This document shows, one piece after another, positions 8,363 to 15,082 of a stretch of 26,852 bases of DNA. Positions within the stretch are counted from its first letter, which is position 1. Each line of letters starts with the position of its first letter. The DNA comes from JAAZLS01 sp964463285. GTDB taxonomy: Bacteria > Bacillota > Dethiobacteria > DTU022. The stretch is taken from NCBI GenBank assembly GCA_964463285.1, contig CAYXBB010000025.1, positions 1 through 26,852 of the forward strand, in the 5' to 3' direction. Both the position numbers and the translations under genes were made by a program. The notes beneath the pieces are model-generated. The model saw only the letters and a list, made by a program, of their open reading frames with translations, had not been told where the DNA came from and did no database searches.

Positions 8363-8932
8363 TTGGCCACCTGCATTTGTTTTGGGGAGGGGAATAGGAT
8401 TAAATTACCGGCTGTGGCAGAGAAACATATAATCCTCACCGGTTTCATGGGCACCGGAAAAACTGCAGTGGGGCAAGTGCTGGCTGCCCGCCTGGAGCGT
8501 TGCCTGGTTGACACCGACGAGGTGATAGAAAAAGAGGCAGGCCTGACTATTGCGCAGATATTTGAGGGTTACGGGGAAGAATATTTTAGGGATCTGGAAA
8601 GCAAGGTGATCTCCGGGCTTGGGGGCTACCGCCCCGGGAGTCTGGTAGTTTCTACCGGGGGAGGAGCGGTTATCCGGGAGGCCAACCGAAAAATATTTTT
8701 TAAGCTGGGAATTGTGATATTGTTAAGCGCTTCTACAAAGGCTATCTTACAAAGGGTTCAGGCTACCGGGGAGCGCCCCCTGCTGGAGGGAGAAAAACTT
8801 AAGGAAAAGATCGGGGCTCTTTGGGCGGAACGAGAAGCTTATTATCGGCAGTGCCACCTGGAGATCGACACTTCTGACCGGCGCCCGGAAGAAGTAGCCC
8901 TGGAAATAATCCGGATACTGAATTTATGGTGA
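8363..8932 (+). CDS. aroK: Shikimate kinase
   Basis: Phosphorylates shikimate at the 3-hydroxyl in chorismate synthesis; cytosolic nucleoside-monophosphate-kinase fold. Motifs numbered from TTG 8363: Walker A GFMGTGKT (27-34), DTDEVIE (D50, D52), FRDLE (75-79), STGGGA (97-102) and the lid ERPLL. The start is unclear. TTG 8363 has no good ribosome-binding site, whereas GGGGAGGGG at 8384-8392 is ideally placed for an ATT at 8399, which would give a 177-residue protein closer to the usual length of about 170. GTG 8414 is also in frame. It sits between the pilus genes and aroQ. Confidence 0.93.
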   Translation: MATCICFGEGNRIKLPAVAEKHIILTGFMGTGKTAVGQVLAARLERCLVDTDEVIEKEAGLTIAQIFEGYGEEYFRDLESKVISGLGGYRPGSLVVSTGGGAVIREANRKIFFKLGIVILLSASTKAILQRVQATGERPLLEGEKLKEKIGALWAEREAYYRQCHLEIDTSDRRPEEVALEIIRILNLW

Positions 8933-9155
8933 AATTTGGTCTAGCCAGCAGGATTTTTCCATAAACCGGGGAAATAGTTCAGGAAACAGGAGGCCGGATT
9001 CAGGAGGCAAGAAGCAGGAGACGGAAAACCGGAGGGGAGAAAATCCCCCCTTTCCCCCCTTTAGGGAAGGGGGTAACCCATCCTTGGGGGTGGACTACTG
9101 AAAAGGGGGCAAGCGGCCACCCTAAATAGAATCACCGGAAAATGGAGGTAGGCCA
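8933..9155. repeat. aroK-aroQ intergenic region with C-rich palindromic element
   Basis: Non-coding. About 8975-9040 is purine-rich with repeated CAGGAGG/CAGGAAACAG words. At 9041-9109 lies a degraded palindromic element: AAATCCCCCC on the left, a C-run/G-run pair around TTTAGGGAAG, and AAAAGGGGG on the right. It resembles the better preserved element at 16266-16471. A GGAGGT ribosome-binding site for aroQ closes the region. No promoter or terminator is convincing. Confidence 0.55.
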
Positions 9156-9617
9156 TTGGATCATAAAAAAATACTGGTCCTCCACGGGCCCAATCTGAAT
9201 TTGCTGGGAAATCGGGAACCGGCGATCTATGGAACCCTAAGCCTTTTCAGGATAGATGCCCTGCTTAAAGAGCAGGGGACTGCGCTGGGGGTATCAGTGG
9301 ACTGCCGCCAGTCCAATCACGAAGGGGAGCTGGTAGATTATATCCAGGAGGCCCGTCGCCACTACCATGGCCTGCTTATTAACCCGGCTGCTTTAACCCA
9401 CTACAGTTATTCCCTTCGGGAGGCCCTTTTGGCCGCCGGACTGCCGGCAATCGAAATTCATCTGAGCAATATTTTCGCCCGGGAAGAATTTCGCCGGCGC
9501 TCGGTAATCAGCCCGGCAGTCAGGGGAGTTGTTTGCGGCTTGGGCTTGGACAGCTACCGGCTGGGATTGCAGGCCCTGGTAAATATACTTAAAGCTGAAG
9601 ATACTCAGGAGAGCTGA
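9156..9617 (+). CDS. aroQ: 3-dehydroquinate dehydratase, type II
   Basis: Converts 3-dehydroquinate to 3-dehydroshikimate as a dodecameric cytosolic enzyme; 153 residues, standard length. Visible motifs: HGPNLNLLGNREPAIYG (R20, catalytic Y25), QSNHEGE (52-58), INPAALTHYSYSLREAL (N76, H82) and IEIHLSN (catalytic H102). The family usually reads NPGAYTH, so NPAALTH is a mild variant at a substrate loop. TTG 9156 follows GGAGGT by 6 bases. It completes two steps of the shikimate pathway with aroK and is followed after one base by the peptidase gene. Confidence 0.94.
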   Translation: MDHKKILVLHGPNLNLLGNREPAIYGTLSLFRIDALLKEQGTALGVSVDCRQSNHEGELVDYIQEARRHYHGLLINPAALTHYSYSLREALLAAGLPAIEIHLSNIFAREEFRRRSVISPAVRGVVCGLGLDSYRLGLQALVNILKAEDTQES

Positions 9618-9618
9618 A

Positions 9619-10686
9619 TTGCAGCAGCGTTTGCGAAATTTAAGGATTAAATTAGAAGAGCAAGAGCCGGCGGCCTTATTAATTACCAATCCCGCCAATC
9701 GCCGTTATCTCAGTGGATTTGAAGGTTCCGACGGGGTGTTGTTGATAACCGGGGATCGGAATTATCTGATCACTGATTCCCGTTATCTGGAGCAGGCCCG
9801 GGAAGAGGCTCCGGGATTTACCCTGATCCTCCGGGAACAGGGTAAACTGGAGGACTACCTGGATCCGCTGCTCAGGGAAAACGGGATAGACCGGCTCGGT
9901 TTTGAAGAGAAACACCTTTCTGTTTATGCCTATGAAAATTTAGCCTCTGCCCTTAAGGCAAAACTTTTTCCGGCCGGCGGCCTGGTGGAACAGCTTCGGG
10001 CCATTAAAAGCCCGCCGGAGATAGAGCAGTTGCGGCGGGGAGCGGCGCTGGCCGATGAGGCCTTTGCCCATATTTTAGATTTCATCAGGCCGGGGTATAC
10101 CGAGCGACAGGTGGGCCTGGAGCTGGAATACTACCAGCGCCGGAAAGGAGCCGAGGGCATACCATTCCCGTATATCGTGGCTTCCGGGGTGAGGGGGGCA
10201 TTGCCTCACGGAGTGGCTACCGACAAGGAGCTCCAGACCGGAGAGCTGGTAACCATCGATTTTGGTGCGATATGGGAAGGGTACGCTACCGACATGACCC
10301 GGACGGTCGCCCTGGGCCGCCCCGATCAGCGGCAACTGGAGATATACCGGGTGGTTAAAGAAGCCCAGCAAAGGGCCCGGGAAAAAATAAGAGCCGGATT
10401 GCGTTCCTGCGAAGCCGATACCCTGGCCCGCAACCTGATCCGGGAGGCCGGCCTGGGGGACTACTTTGGCCATGGATTGGGGCACGGCGTGGGGCTGGAG
10501 GTTCACGAACCGCCGGCGTTATCCCGGCGTTCAGAGGAGCTGCTTAAACCGGGGATGGTGGTAACGGTTGAACCGGGGGTCTATATTCCCGGGTGGGGAG
10601 GAGTTAGAATAGAGGACATGGTTTTATTGAAGGAAGATGGAGTGGATGAGCTTACCCGCAGCCGCCGGGAATTGATTGTAGTGTAA
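9619..10686 (+). CDS. Xaa-Pro peptidase, M24 family (aminopeptidase P-like)
   Basis: Cytosolic two-metal peptidase cleaving Xaa-Pro bonds; 355 residues. The creatinase-type N-domain (NRRYLSGFEGSDGVLLIT, ITDSRYLEQA) precedes the pita-bread catalytic domain, where all five metal ligands are present: D214 (TIDFG), D225 (ATDMTRT), H289 (GHGLGHGVG), E318 (VEPGVY) and E332 (RIEDMV). TTG 9619 is supported by AGGAGAG just upstream. Its place directly before efp is the common Firmicutes arrangement. Aminopeptidase P versus dipeptidase specificity cannot be settled from sequence. Confidence 0.92.
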   Translation: MQQRLRNLRIKLEEQEPAALLITNPANRRYLSGFEGSDGVLLITGDRNYLITDSRYLEQAREEAPGFTLILREQGKLEDYLDPLLRENGIDRLGFEEKHLSVYAYENLASALKAKLFPAGGLVEQLRAIKSPPEIEQLRRGAALADEAFAHILDFIRPGYTERQVGLELEYYQRRKGAEGIPFPYIVASGVRGALPHGVATDKELQTGELVTIDFGAIWEGYATDMTRTVALGRPDQRQLEIYRVVKEAQQRAREKIRAGLRSCEADTLARNLIREAGLGDYFGHGLGHGVGLEVHEPPALSRRSEELLKPGMVVTVEPGVYIPGWGGVRIEDMVLLKEDGVDELTRSRRELIVV

Positions 10687-10700
10687 GGAGGGGTGGATTA

Positions 10701-11258
10701 TTGATTTCTACCAACGATTTTCATACCGGATTAACCATAGAACTGGATGGCGATGTTTATATGGTAGTGGAGTTCCAACATGTTAAGCCGGGTAAAGGCT
10801 CCGCCTTTGTTCGCTCCAAACTTAAAAATATAAAAACCGGAGCGGTGCTGGAAAGAACATTTCGGGCGGGAGAAAAGGTGCCCAAGGCGCATTTGGAACG
10901 CCGGGAAATGGAATATCTATACCGCAGTGGAGATAGTTTTTACCTGATGGATTTAGAAACTTATGAGCAAACCGCCTTCTCTGGAGAGCAGATGGGAGAA
11001 ACGATTCTGTATTTAAAGGAAAACGAAAAACTGGTAGTGTTAATGCACGGAAACAATATGGTCGGGTTGGAACTTCCCCATACCGTGGAGCTGGAGGTTG
11101 CAGAAACTGAACCGGGTTTCAAAGGGGATACCGCCTCCGGGGGATCAAAACCGGCAACCCTGGAGACCGGCCTGGTAATAAACGTCCCCCTGTTTATAAA
11201 TATCGGCGACCGGGTAAGAGTGGATACCAGAAACGGTGAATATGTGGAACGGGTGTAG
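10701..11258 (+). CDS. efp: Translation elongation factor P
   Basis: 185 residues in three beta-barrel domains; binds stalled ribosomes and promotes peptide bond formation at polyproline. KPGKGSAF carries K32 at the tip position that is post-translationally modified in many bacteria. FRAGEKVPKAHLERREMEYLY and the C-terminal GDTASGGSKPATLETGL with VRVDTRNGEYVERV are highly conserved. TTG 10701 follows AAGGAGGGG. Located between the M24 peptidase and the zinc-ribbon protein. No EpmA or YmfI-type modification gene is visible in the window, so the modification state is unknown. Confidence 0.96.
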   Translation: MISTNDFHTGLTIELDGDVYMVVEFQHVKPGKGSAFVRSKLKNIKTGAVLERTFRAGEKVPKAHLERREMEYLYRSGDSFYLMDLETYEQTAFSGEQMGETILYLKENEKLVVLMHGNNMVGLELPHTVELEVAETEPGFKGDTASGGSKPATLETGLVINVPLFINIGDRVRVDTRNGEYVERV

Positions 11259-11291
11259 AGGAATGATATGGAGGTAAAGGAGGCTATGTCA

Positions 11292-11768
11292 ATGGATTTA
11301 AAGGCCCAGGTATCGTATTTAAAAGGACTGGCGGAAGGCTTAAAAATTGATGAGCAGGAAAAAGAGGGAAAAATATTAACAAAAATTATCGATCTTCTGG
11401 ACAATCTGGTGGATGAACTGCGGGAACTCCAGGAGGATCACGATGAGCTGTGTGAGTACACGGAGGCCATCGATGATGATTTAACGGAGCTGGAGGAAGA
11501 TTTTTTTGATCAGGTTGATGAAGAAAACGATGAAGATGATATTGAAAAAAAAGACGGGAACCATGATTACGATGAAGGATTTACCATAGAATGCCCTAAT
11601 TGCCGGGAAATGGTGGTGGTGGGGGCAGATCTGTTAAATGACGATTCTCCTTTGGAGGTAACTTGTCCCGCATGTGGTGAAATAGTGTTGATCGATGATG
11701 AAGATTGGGAGGAAGACGAGCTGGAAAAACCGGCAGATGATGGTGAGCAGGAAGAGGACCACGAGTAG
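11292..11768 (+). CDS. CD1247-like acidic protein with C-terminal zinc ribbon
   Basis: Small acidic protein of 158 residues. The N-terminal helical domain (about 1-70: MDLKAQVSYLKGLAEGLKID, EYTEAIDDDLTELEEDF) matches what I know as the CD1247 N-terminal domain. A highly acidic linker (about 72-98) leads to a zinc ribbon with C101, C104, C125 and C128, and an acidic tail. ATG 11292 lies 8 bases after AAAGGAGG at 11276-11283; ATG 11268 and 11286 are upstream in frame but badly spaced. It follows efp by 33 bases, the usual position for this family in Clostridia. Function unknown; charge and ribbon suggest protein or nucleic-acid binding. Confidence 0.8.
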   Translation: MDLKAQVSYLKGLAEGLKIDEQEKEGKILTKIIDLLDNLVDELRELQEDHDELCEYTEAIDDDLTELEEDFFDQVDEENDEDDIEKKDGNHDYDEGFTIECPNCREMVVVGADLLNDDSPLEVTCPACGEIVLIDDEDWEEDELEKPADDGEQEEDHE

Positions 11769-11780
11769 AGCAAGCGCAGC

Positions 11781-11820
11781 GGGCGGGCTTCCAGGCCCGC
11801 CCGTTTCAATTATTGTTATT
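11781..11820 (+). terminator. Hairpin, possible terminator after efp-CD1247 operon
   Basis: Perfect 8-bp GC stem GGGCGGGC/GCCCGCCC (11781-11802) with a 6-base loop, followed by a T-rich stretch ending TTATTGTTATTT. It lies 12 bases after the stop codon. The hairpin is also the first member of the repeat array, so a repeat may have been co-opted as terminator. The T-tract is interrupted, so efficiency is uncertain. Confidence 0.45.
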
Positions 11821-12273
11821 TCTGAAAACCTGAAAGACGGAGGCAATGTTTGGGCAGGGATGGAACCCTGCCCCTACAGCAACTTGTTATGAACTGGAAA
11901 GATTGTTGAAGCAGATGTCGTTTTGAGCAGGGATTAAACCCTGCCCTTACACTATAAACAAGGTAGGGTGAGGGGGGGGGTCCTCCGATTCCCTGTTTTC
12001 TGTTTCCTGTAGGGGCGGGCTTCCAGGCCCGCCCGTTTCAATTATTGTTATTTCTGAAAACCTGAAAGACGGAGGCAATGTTTGGGCAGGGATGGAACCC
12101 TGCCCCTACAGCAACTTGTTATGAACTAGAAAGATTTTTGAAGCAGATATGTCGTTTTGGGCAGGGATGGAACCCTGCCCTTACAGCAACTTGTTGTGAA
12201 CTGGAAAGATTTTTGAAACAGATGTCGTTTTGGCAGGGATTAAACCCTGCCCTTACACTAGAAACAAGGTGGG

Positions 12274-12373
12274 NNNNNNNNNNNNNNNNNNNNNNNNNNN
12301 NNNNNNNNNNNNNNNNNNNNNNNNNNNNNNNNNNNNNNNNNNNNNNNNNNNNNNNNNNNNNNNNNNNNNNNNN
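12274..12373. other. Assembly gap (100 N) inside the repeat array
   Basis: A run of 100 N, a usual placeholder size. The 55 bases before it (12219-12273) are identical to the 55 bases after it (12374-12428). The contigs may simply overlap, or further repeat copies may have been collapsed. True length is unknown. Confidence 0.97.
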
Positions 12374-12841
12374 CAGATGTCGTTTTGGCAGGGATTAAAC
12401 CCTGCCCTTACACTAGAAACAAGGTGGGGTGAAGGGGGGGGTTCCTCCGATCCCCTGTTTTCTGTTTCCTGTAGGGGCGGGCTTCCAGGCCCGCCCGCTT
12501 ATTATTGTTATTTCTGAAAGCCTGAAAGACGGAGGCAATGTTTGGGCAGGGATGGAACCCTGCCCCTACAGCAACTTGTTATGAACTAGAAAGATTTTTG
12601 AAGCAGATATGTCGTTTTGGGCAGGGATGGAACCCTGCCCTTACAGCAACTTGTTGTGAACTGGAAAGATTTTTGAAACAGATGTTGTTTTGGCAGGGAT
12701 TAAACCCTGCCCTTACAATTTTGGCAAGGTTCCTTCGGCAATGAATTAGACTCCTGGTAATTTTTTGCGGGTTTAAAACTACCTCGTATCTCCGACCAAA
12801 AACTGAACTTCCGAAAACTACAGATTTAAAAAGTTTTTTAT

Positions 12842-12870
12842 AAATATAGGACGGCCTCCCCACATATAAT
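12842..12870 (+). promoter_or_regulatory. Sigma-E-like promoter for the spoIIIA operon
   Basis: AAATATA at 12842-12848, a 14-base spacer, then CATATAAT at 12863-12870. This resembles the B. subtilis sigma-E pattern (-35 near ATATT, -10 CATAnnnT with a spacer of about 14). A sigma-A -35 is missing at the matching distance from TATAAT. It lies 45 bases before the spoIIIAA GTG. The spoIIIA operon is sigma-E dependent in B. subtilis, so position and motif agree. Confidence 0.55.
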
Positions 12871-12915
12871 TAACCAGCACCAGCATTAAGCCGGATTTTT
12901 TAACGGGGGTGGCGG

Positions 12916-13905
12916 GTGTACAACCGGCATTCGTCTATAAAACAACAGATATGTTTATTCCTGCCTCCCGCAATCAGGGAGATCCTGAACCTCTTGCCCC
13001 CTTCCTTATGGGCGGGGCTTGAGGAGATCCGGCTGCGGTTAAGCCGACCCCTGGCTGTTCACGGTCAAACCGGAGGCCGTTTTTTAAGTTCGGAAGGGCT
13101 GCCGGTAACGGCAGATCGGGCTTACCGGCCTACCCGGGAGGATCTATCCAGGGCGCTGACCCTTATCAGCAGCTGTTCACTATATGCGTTTGAGCAGGAA
13201 CTGCGCTGTGGTTACCTGACCATTCCCGGGGGACACCGGGTGGGGCTGTGCGGCCGGGCGGTACTGGAAAAGGGTAAGATCACCACTCTGACCGATATCT
13301 CAGGTTTTAATTACCGTATTGCCCGGGGGATAGAGGGGGTGGCTCTTCCCTATTTGGGATATCTGGTAATACTTTCTGAGCAGCGCCCGGCTCATACTTT
13401 GATTGTATCTCCGCCGGGGGGAGGAAAGACCACCTTTCTTCGCGATCTGGCCCGCTGGTTAAGTGATGGAGTTTCCGAGCAGGGGATCCCCGGTTTCAAG
13501 GTAGCCTTAGTGGATGAGCGTTCTGAAATTGCCGGTTGTTTCCAGGGGCTTCCCCAGCTCAATGTGGGGAGCAACACCGATGTGCTGGATGCTTGTCCCA
13601 AGGCCGAAGGGATGATGATGCTTTTAAGATCAATGGCTCCCCAGGTAATGGTTACTGACGAGCTGGGCAGCCAAGAGGATGTACTGGCTGTGGGAGAGGT
13701 GATCCGGGCCGGGGTAAGCCTGATTGCCTCTGCTCACGGTGGCGACTTGGTAGAGCTCAGGAAGCGGCCGGAATTTGGAAAGCTGTTATCTGATCAGGTG
13801 TTCGAAAGGGTGATTCTGCTGGGCCGTAGCCGGGGAGTAGGGACTGTGGAAAAGATAGTGGATCCCTGCAGCGGAAAAATTTTCTATCAGTTGCCGGGAG
13901 ATTGA
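12916..13905 (+). CDS. spoIIIAA: Stage III sporulation protein AA (ATPase)
   Basis: Mother-cell ATPase of the SpoIIIA-SpoIIQ channel, related to secretion ATPases; 329 residues. Walker A SPPGGGKTT (165-173), the conserved VALVDERSEIAG (about 197-207), GSNTDVLDACPKAEGMMMLLRSM (about 218-240) and a Walker-B-like VMVTDELG (244-251) are diagnostic. GTG 12916 lies 3 bases after GGGGGTGG, which is rather close but leaves no better choice. It heads an eight-gene operon in the standard order, preceded by a sigma-E-like promoter. Confidence 0.96.
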   Translation: MYNRHSSIKQQICLFLPPAIREILNLLPPSLWAGLEEIRLRLSRPLAVHGQTGGRFLSSEGLPVTADRAYRPTREDLSRALTLISSCSLYAFEQELRCGYLTIPGGHRVGLCGRAVLEKGKITTLTDISGFNYRIARGIEGVALPYLGYLVILSEQRPAHTLIVSPPGGGKTTFLRDLARWLSDGVSEQGIPGFKVALVDERSEIAGCFQGLPQLNVGSNTDVLDACPKAEGMMMLLRSMAPQVMVTDELGSQEDVLAVGEVIRAGVSLIASAHGGDLVELRKRPEFGKLLSDQVFERVILLGRSRGVGTVEKIVDPCSGKIFYQLPGD

Positions 13906-13906
13906 A

Positions 13907-14437
13907 GTGGCTGCAATAATATGTAAATTTGGAGGAGCGATCTGCATTATGATTGCCGCGGTGTGGCTGGGTGAAAGTAAAGTGAGGATTCTGAGGCAGC
14001 GGGTGCGGCAATTACAGTTGTTTCAGCAATCACTGAAGCTGCTGGCCACGGAGGTAGCCTATGCCCATTCTATTTTGGCAGTGGCTTTTCTAAGGGTTTC
14101 CCGGCAAACTTCTTTCCCGGTAGAAGAGATCTACTCTACCGCTGCCCGGATGCTGGACAGCGGGCAGGATCTTAGCGCTCGGCAGGCCTGGAGCAGCGCT
14201 TTAAATCAGATCAGCGGTAAAACCTGTTTTACGGAAAAAGATCTGGAGGTAATCGGATCGCTGGGGGTTTCCCTGGGAGAGAGCCGGAAAGAAGGACAGC
14301 TAACCCAGATTGAGCTTATTTTAAAAAGGCTGGAATTTGTGCTGCGCGAAGCCCAGGAAGATAAAGCACGCAATGAAAAGATGTGGCGTTTTCTAGGGCT
14401 AACGGGGGGAGCGGCCCTGGTTATTTTGTTGTTGTAA
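13907..14437 (+). CDS. spoIIIAB: Stage III sporulation protein AB
   Basis: 176 residues with an N-terminal membrane segment (about 6-20), a long soluble helical region (ESKVRILRQRVRQLQLFQQSLKLL) and a C-terminal membrane segment (LGLTGGAALVILLL), the usual SpoIIIAB topology; the family is distantly related to secretion-system F proteins. GTG 13907 is 7 bases after GGGAG and immediately follows the spoIIIAA stop. It is expected to be a platform component beside the SpoIIIAA ATPase. Confidence 0.93.
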   Translation: MAAIICKFGGAICIMIAAVWLGESKVRILRQRVRQLQLFQQSLKLLATEVAYAHSILAVAFLRVSRQTSFPVEEIYSTAARMLDSGQDLSARQAWSSALNQISGKTCFTEKDLEVIGSLGVSLGESRKEGQLTQIELILKRLEFVLREAQEDKARNEKMWRFLGLTGGAALVILLL

Positions 14438-14451
14438 AGAGAGGAGTTAGG

Positions 14452-14658
14452 GTGAACGGAGTAAATATTGATCTGTTATTTAAGATCGCCGGCATCGGCA
14501 TATTTATCTCGGTGCTCAATATTGTATTAAAGCAGGCTGAAAAACAGGAACAGGCCCAGATGCTTACCCTGGTGGGGGTGGTAATTGTGTTGCTGATGGT
14601 ATTGCAACTGATCAACCAGCTATTTACCAGTATTAAGACCATATTTAACCTTTTTTAA
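14452..14658 (+). CDS. spoIIIAC: Stage III sporulation protein AC
   Basis: Very small membrane protein, 68 residues, the usual length, with two hydrophobic helices (LLFKIAGIGIFISVLNIVL and MLTLVGVVIVLLMVLQLI) around a charged KQAEKQEQAQ turn. GTG 14452 lies 6 bases after GAGGAG; a longer in-frame ATG at 14383 is inside spoIIIAB and is rejected. It is a membrane component of the SpoIIIA channel and belongs with spoIIIAD next door, to which the family is related. Confidence 0.94.
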   Translation: MNGVNIDLLFKIAGIGIFISVLNIVLKQAEKQEQAQMLTLVGVVIVLLMVLQLINQLFTSIKTIFNLF

Positions 14659-14672
14659 GAAGGCATCGGATC

Positions 14673-15059
14673 ATGGAAATAGTTCAGGTGGTAGGTTTGG
14701 GCCTGGTGGCGGCGATGCTGGTGGCTTTTTTAAGGGAACACCGCCCCGAACTGGCTATCCAGGTTTCCCTGGTGGCCGGCATAATAATTTTTTTACTGGT
14801 AATAAACCGAGTAGTGGTGGCGGTACACACCATCACCGAGATGGCCGTAGGGGCCGGAATCAACTTGATCTATCTGCAAGCCCTGCTGCGGATTATCGGG
14901 ATAGCCTACCTGGCGGAGTTCGGCTCCCAGGTTTGCCGTGATGCCGGTGAAGGCAGTCTGGCTTCCCGGATAGAGCTGGCCGCCAAGATATTAATCCTGG
15001 CCCTGGCGTTGCCCATCGTGGTGGCGGTTATGGATAGTATACTTCAGATCATCCCTTAG
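14673..15059 (+). CDS. spoIIIAD: Stage III sporulation protein AD
   Basis: 128 residues, mostly hydrophobic, with four predicted helices: VVGLGLVAAMLVAFL, IQVSLVAGIIIFLLVI, a central LQALLRIIGIAYLAEFG and ILILALALPIVVAVMDSIL. The sequence GIAYLAEFGSQVCRDAGEGSLASRIELAAK is strongly conserved in this family. ATG 14673 begins 15 bases after the spoIIIAC stop. Channel component in the mother-cell membrane. Confidence 0.95.
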   Translation: MEIVQVVGLGLVAAMLVAFLREHRPELAIQVSLVAGIIIFLLVINRVVVAVHTITEMAVGAGINLIYLQALLRIIGIAYLAEFGSQVCRDAGEGSLASRIELAAKILILALALPIVVAVMDSILQIIP

Positions 15060-15082
15060 ACTGCCGGTAGCGGGGAGAAAAG

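Larger units (their letters stand above)
11777..12718. repeat. Composite array of palindromic hairpin repeats
   Basis: The 1.15 kb between 11768 and 12916 contains no gene. It holds a higher-order repeat: hairpin A (stem GGGCGGGC/GCCCGCCC) at 11781-11802, 12013-12034 and 12475-12496, each followed by a shared AT-rich linker and then one to three B hairpins (loop ATGGAA or ATTAAA, stem GGGCAGGG/CCCTGCCC). B types lie at 11852-11877, 11925-11950, 12084-12109, 12159-12184, 12232-12256, 12387-12411, 12544-12569, 12619-12644 and 12692-12716. A is the B family in reverse orientation. Two A copies start with GTAG, and most B copies end in CTAC or TTAC. Linkers are also near identical, so whole blocks were duplicated. 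Confidence 0.85.

Noticed and set aside
11777..12718. Possible CRISPR array
   Set aside because: Units are long, palindromic and in both orientations, linkers are nearly identical and not unique spacers, and no cas genes are present.
12078..12744. Open frames in the repeat array
   Set aside because: They read through N bases or translate the repeat; no domain, and they exist only because the repeats lack stops.
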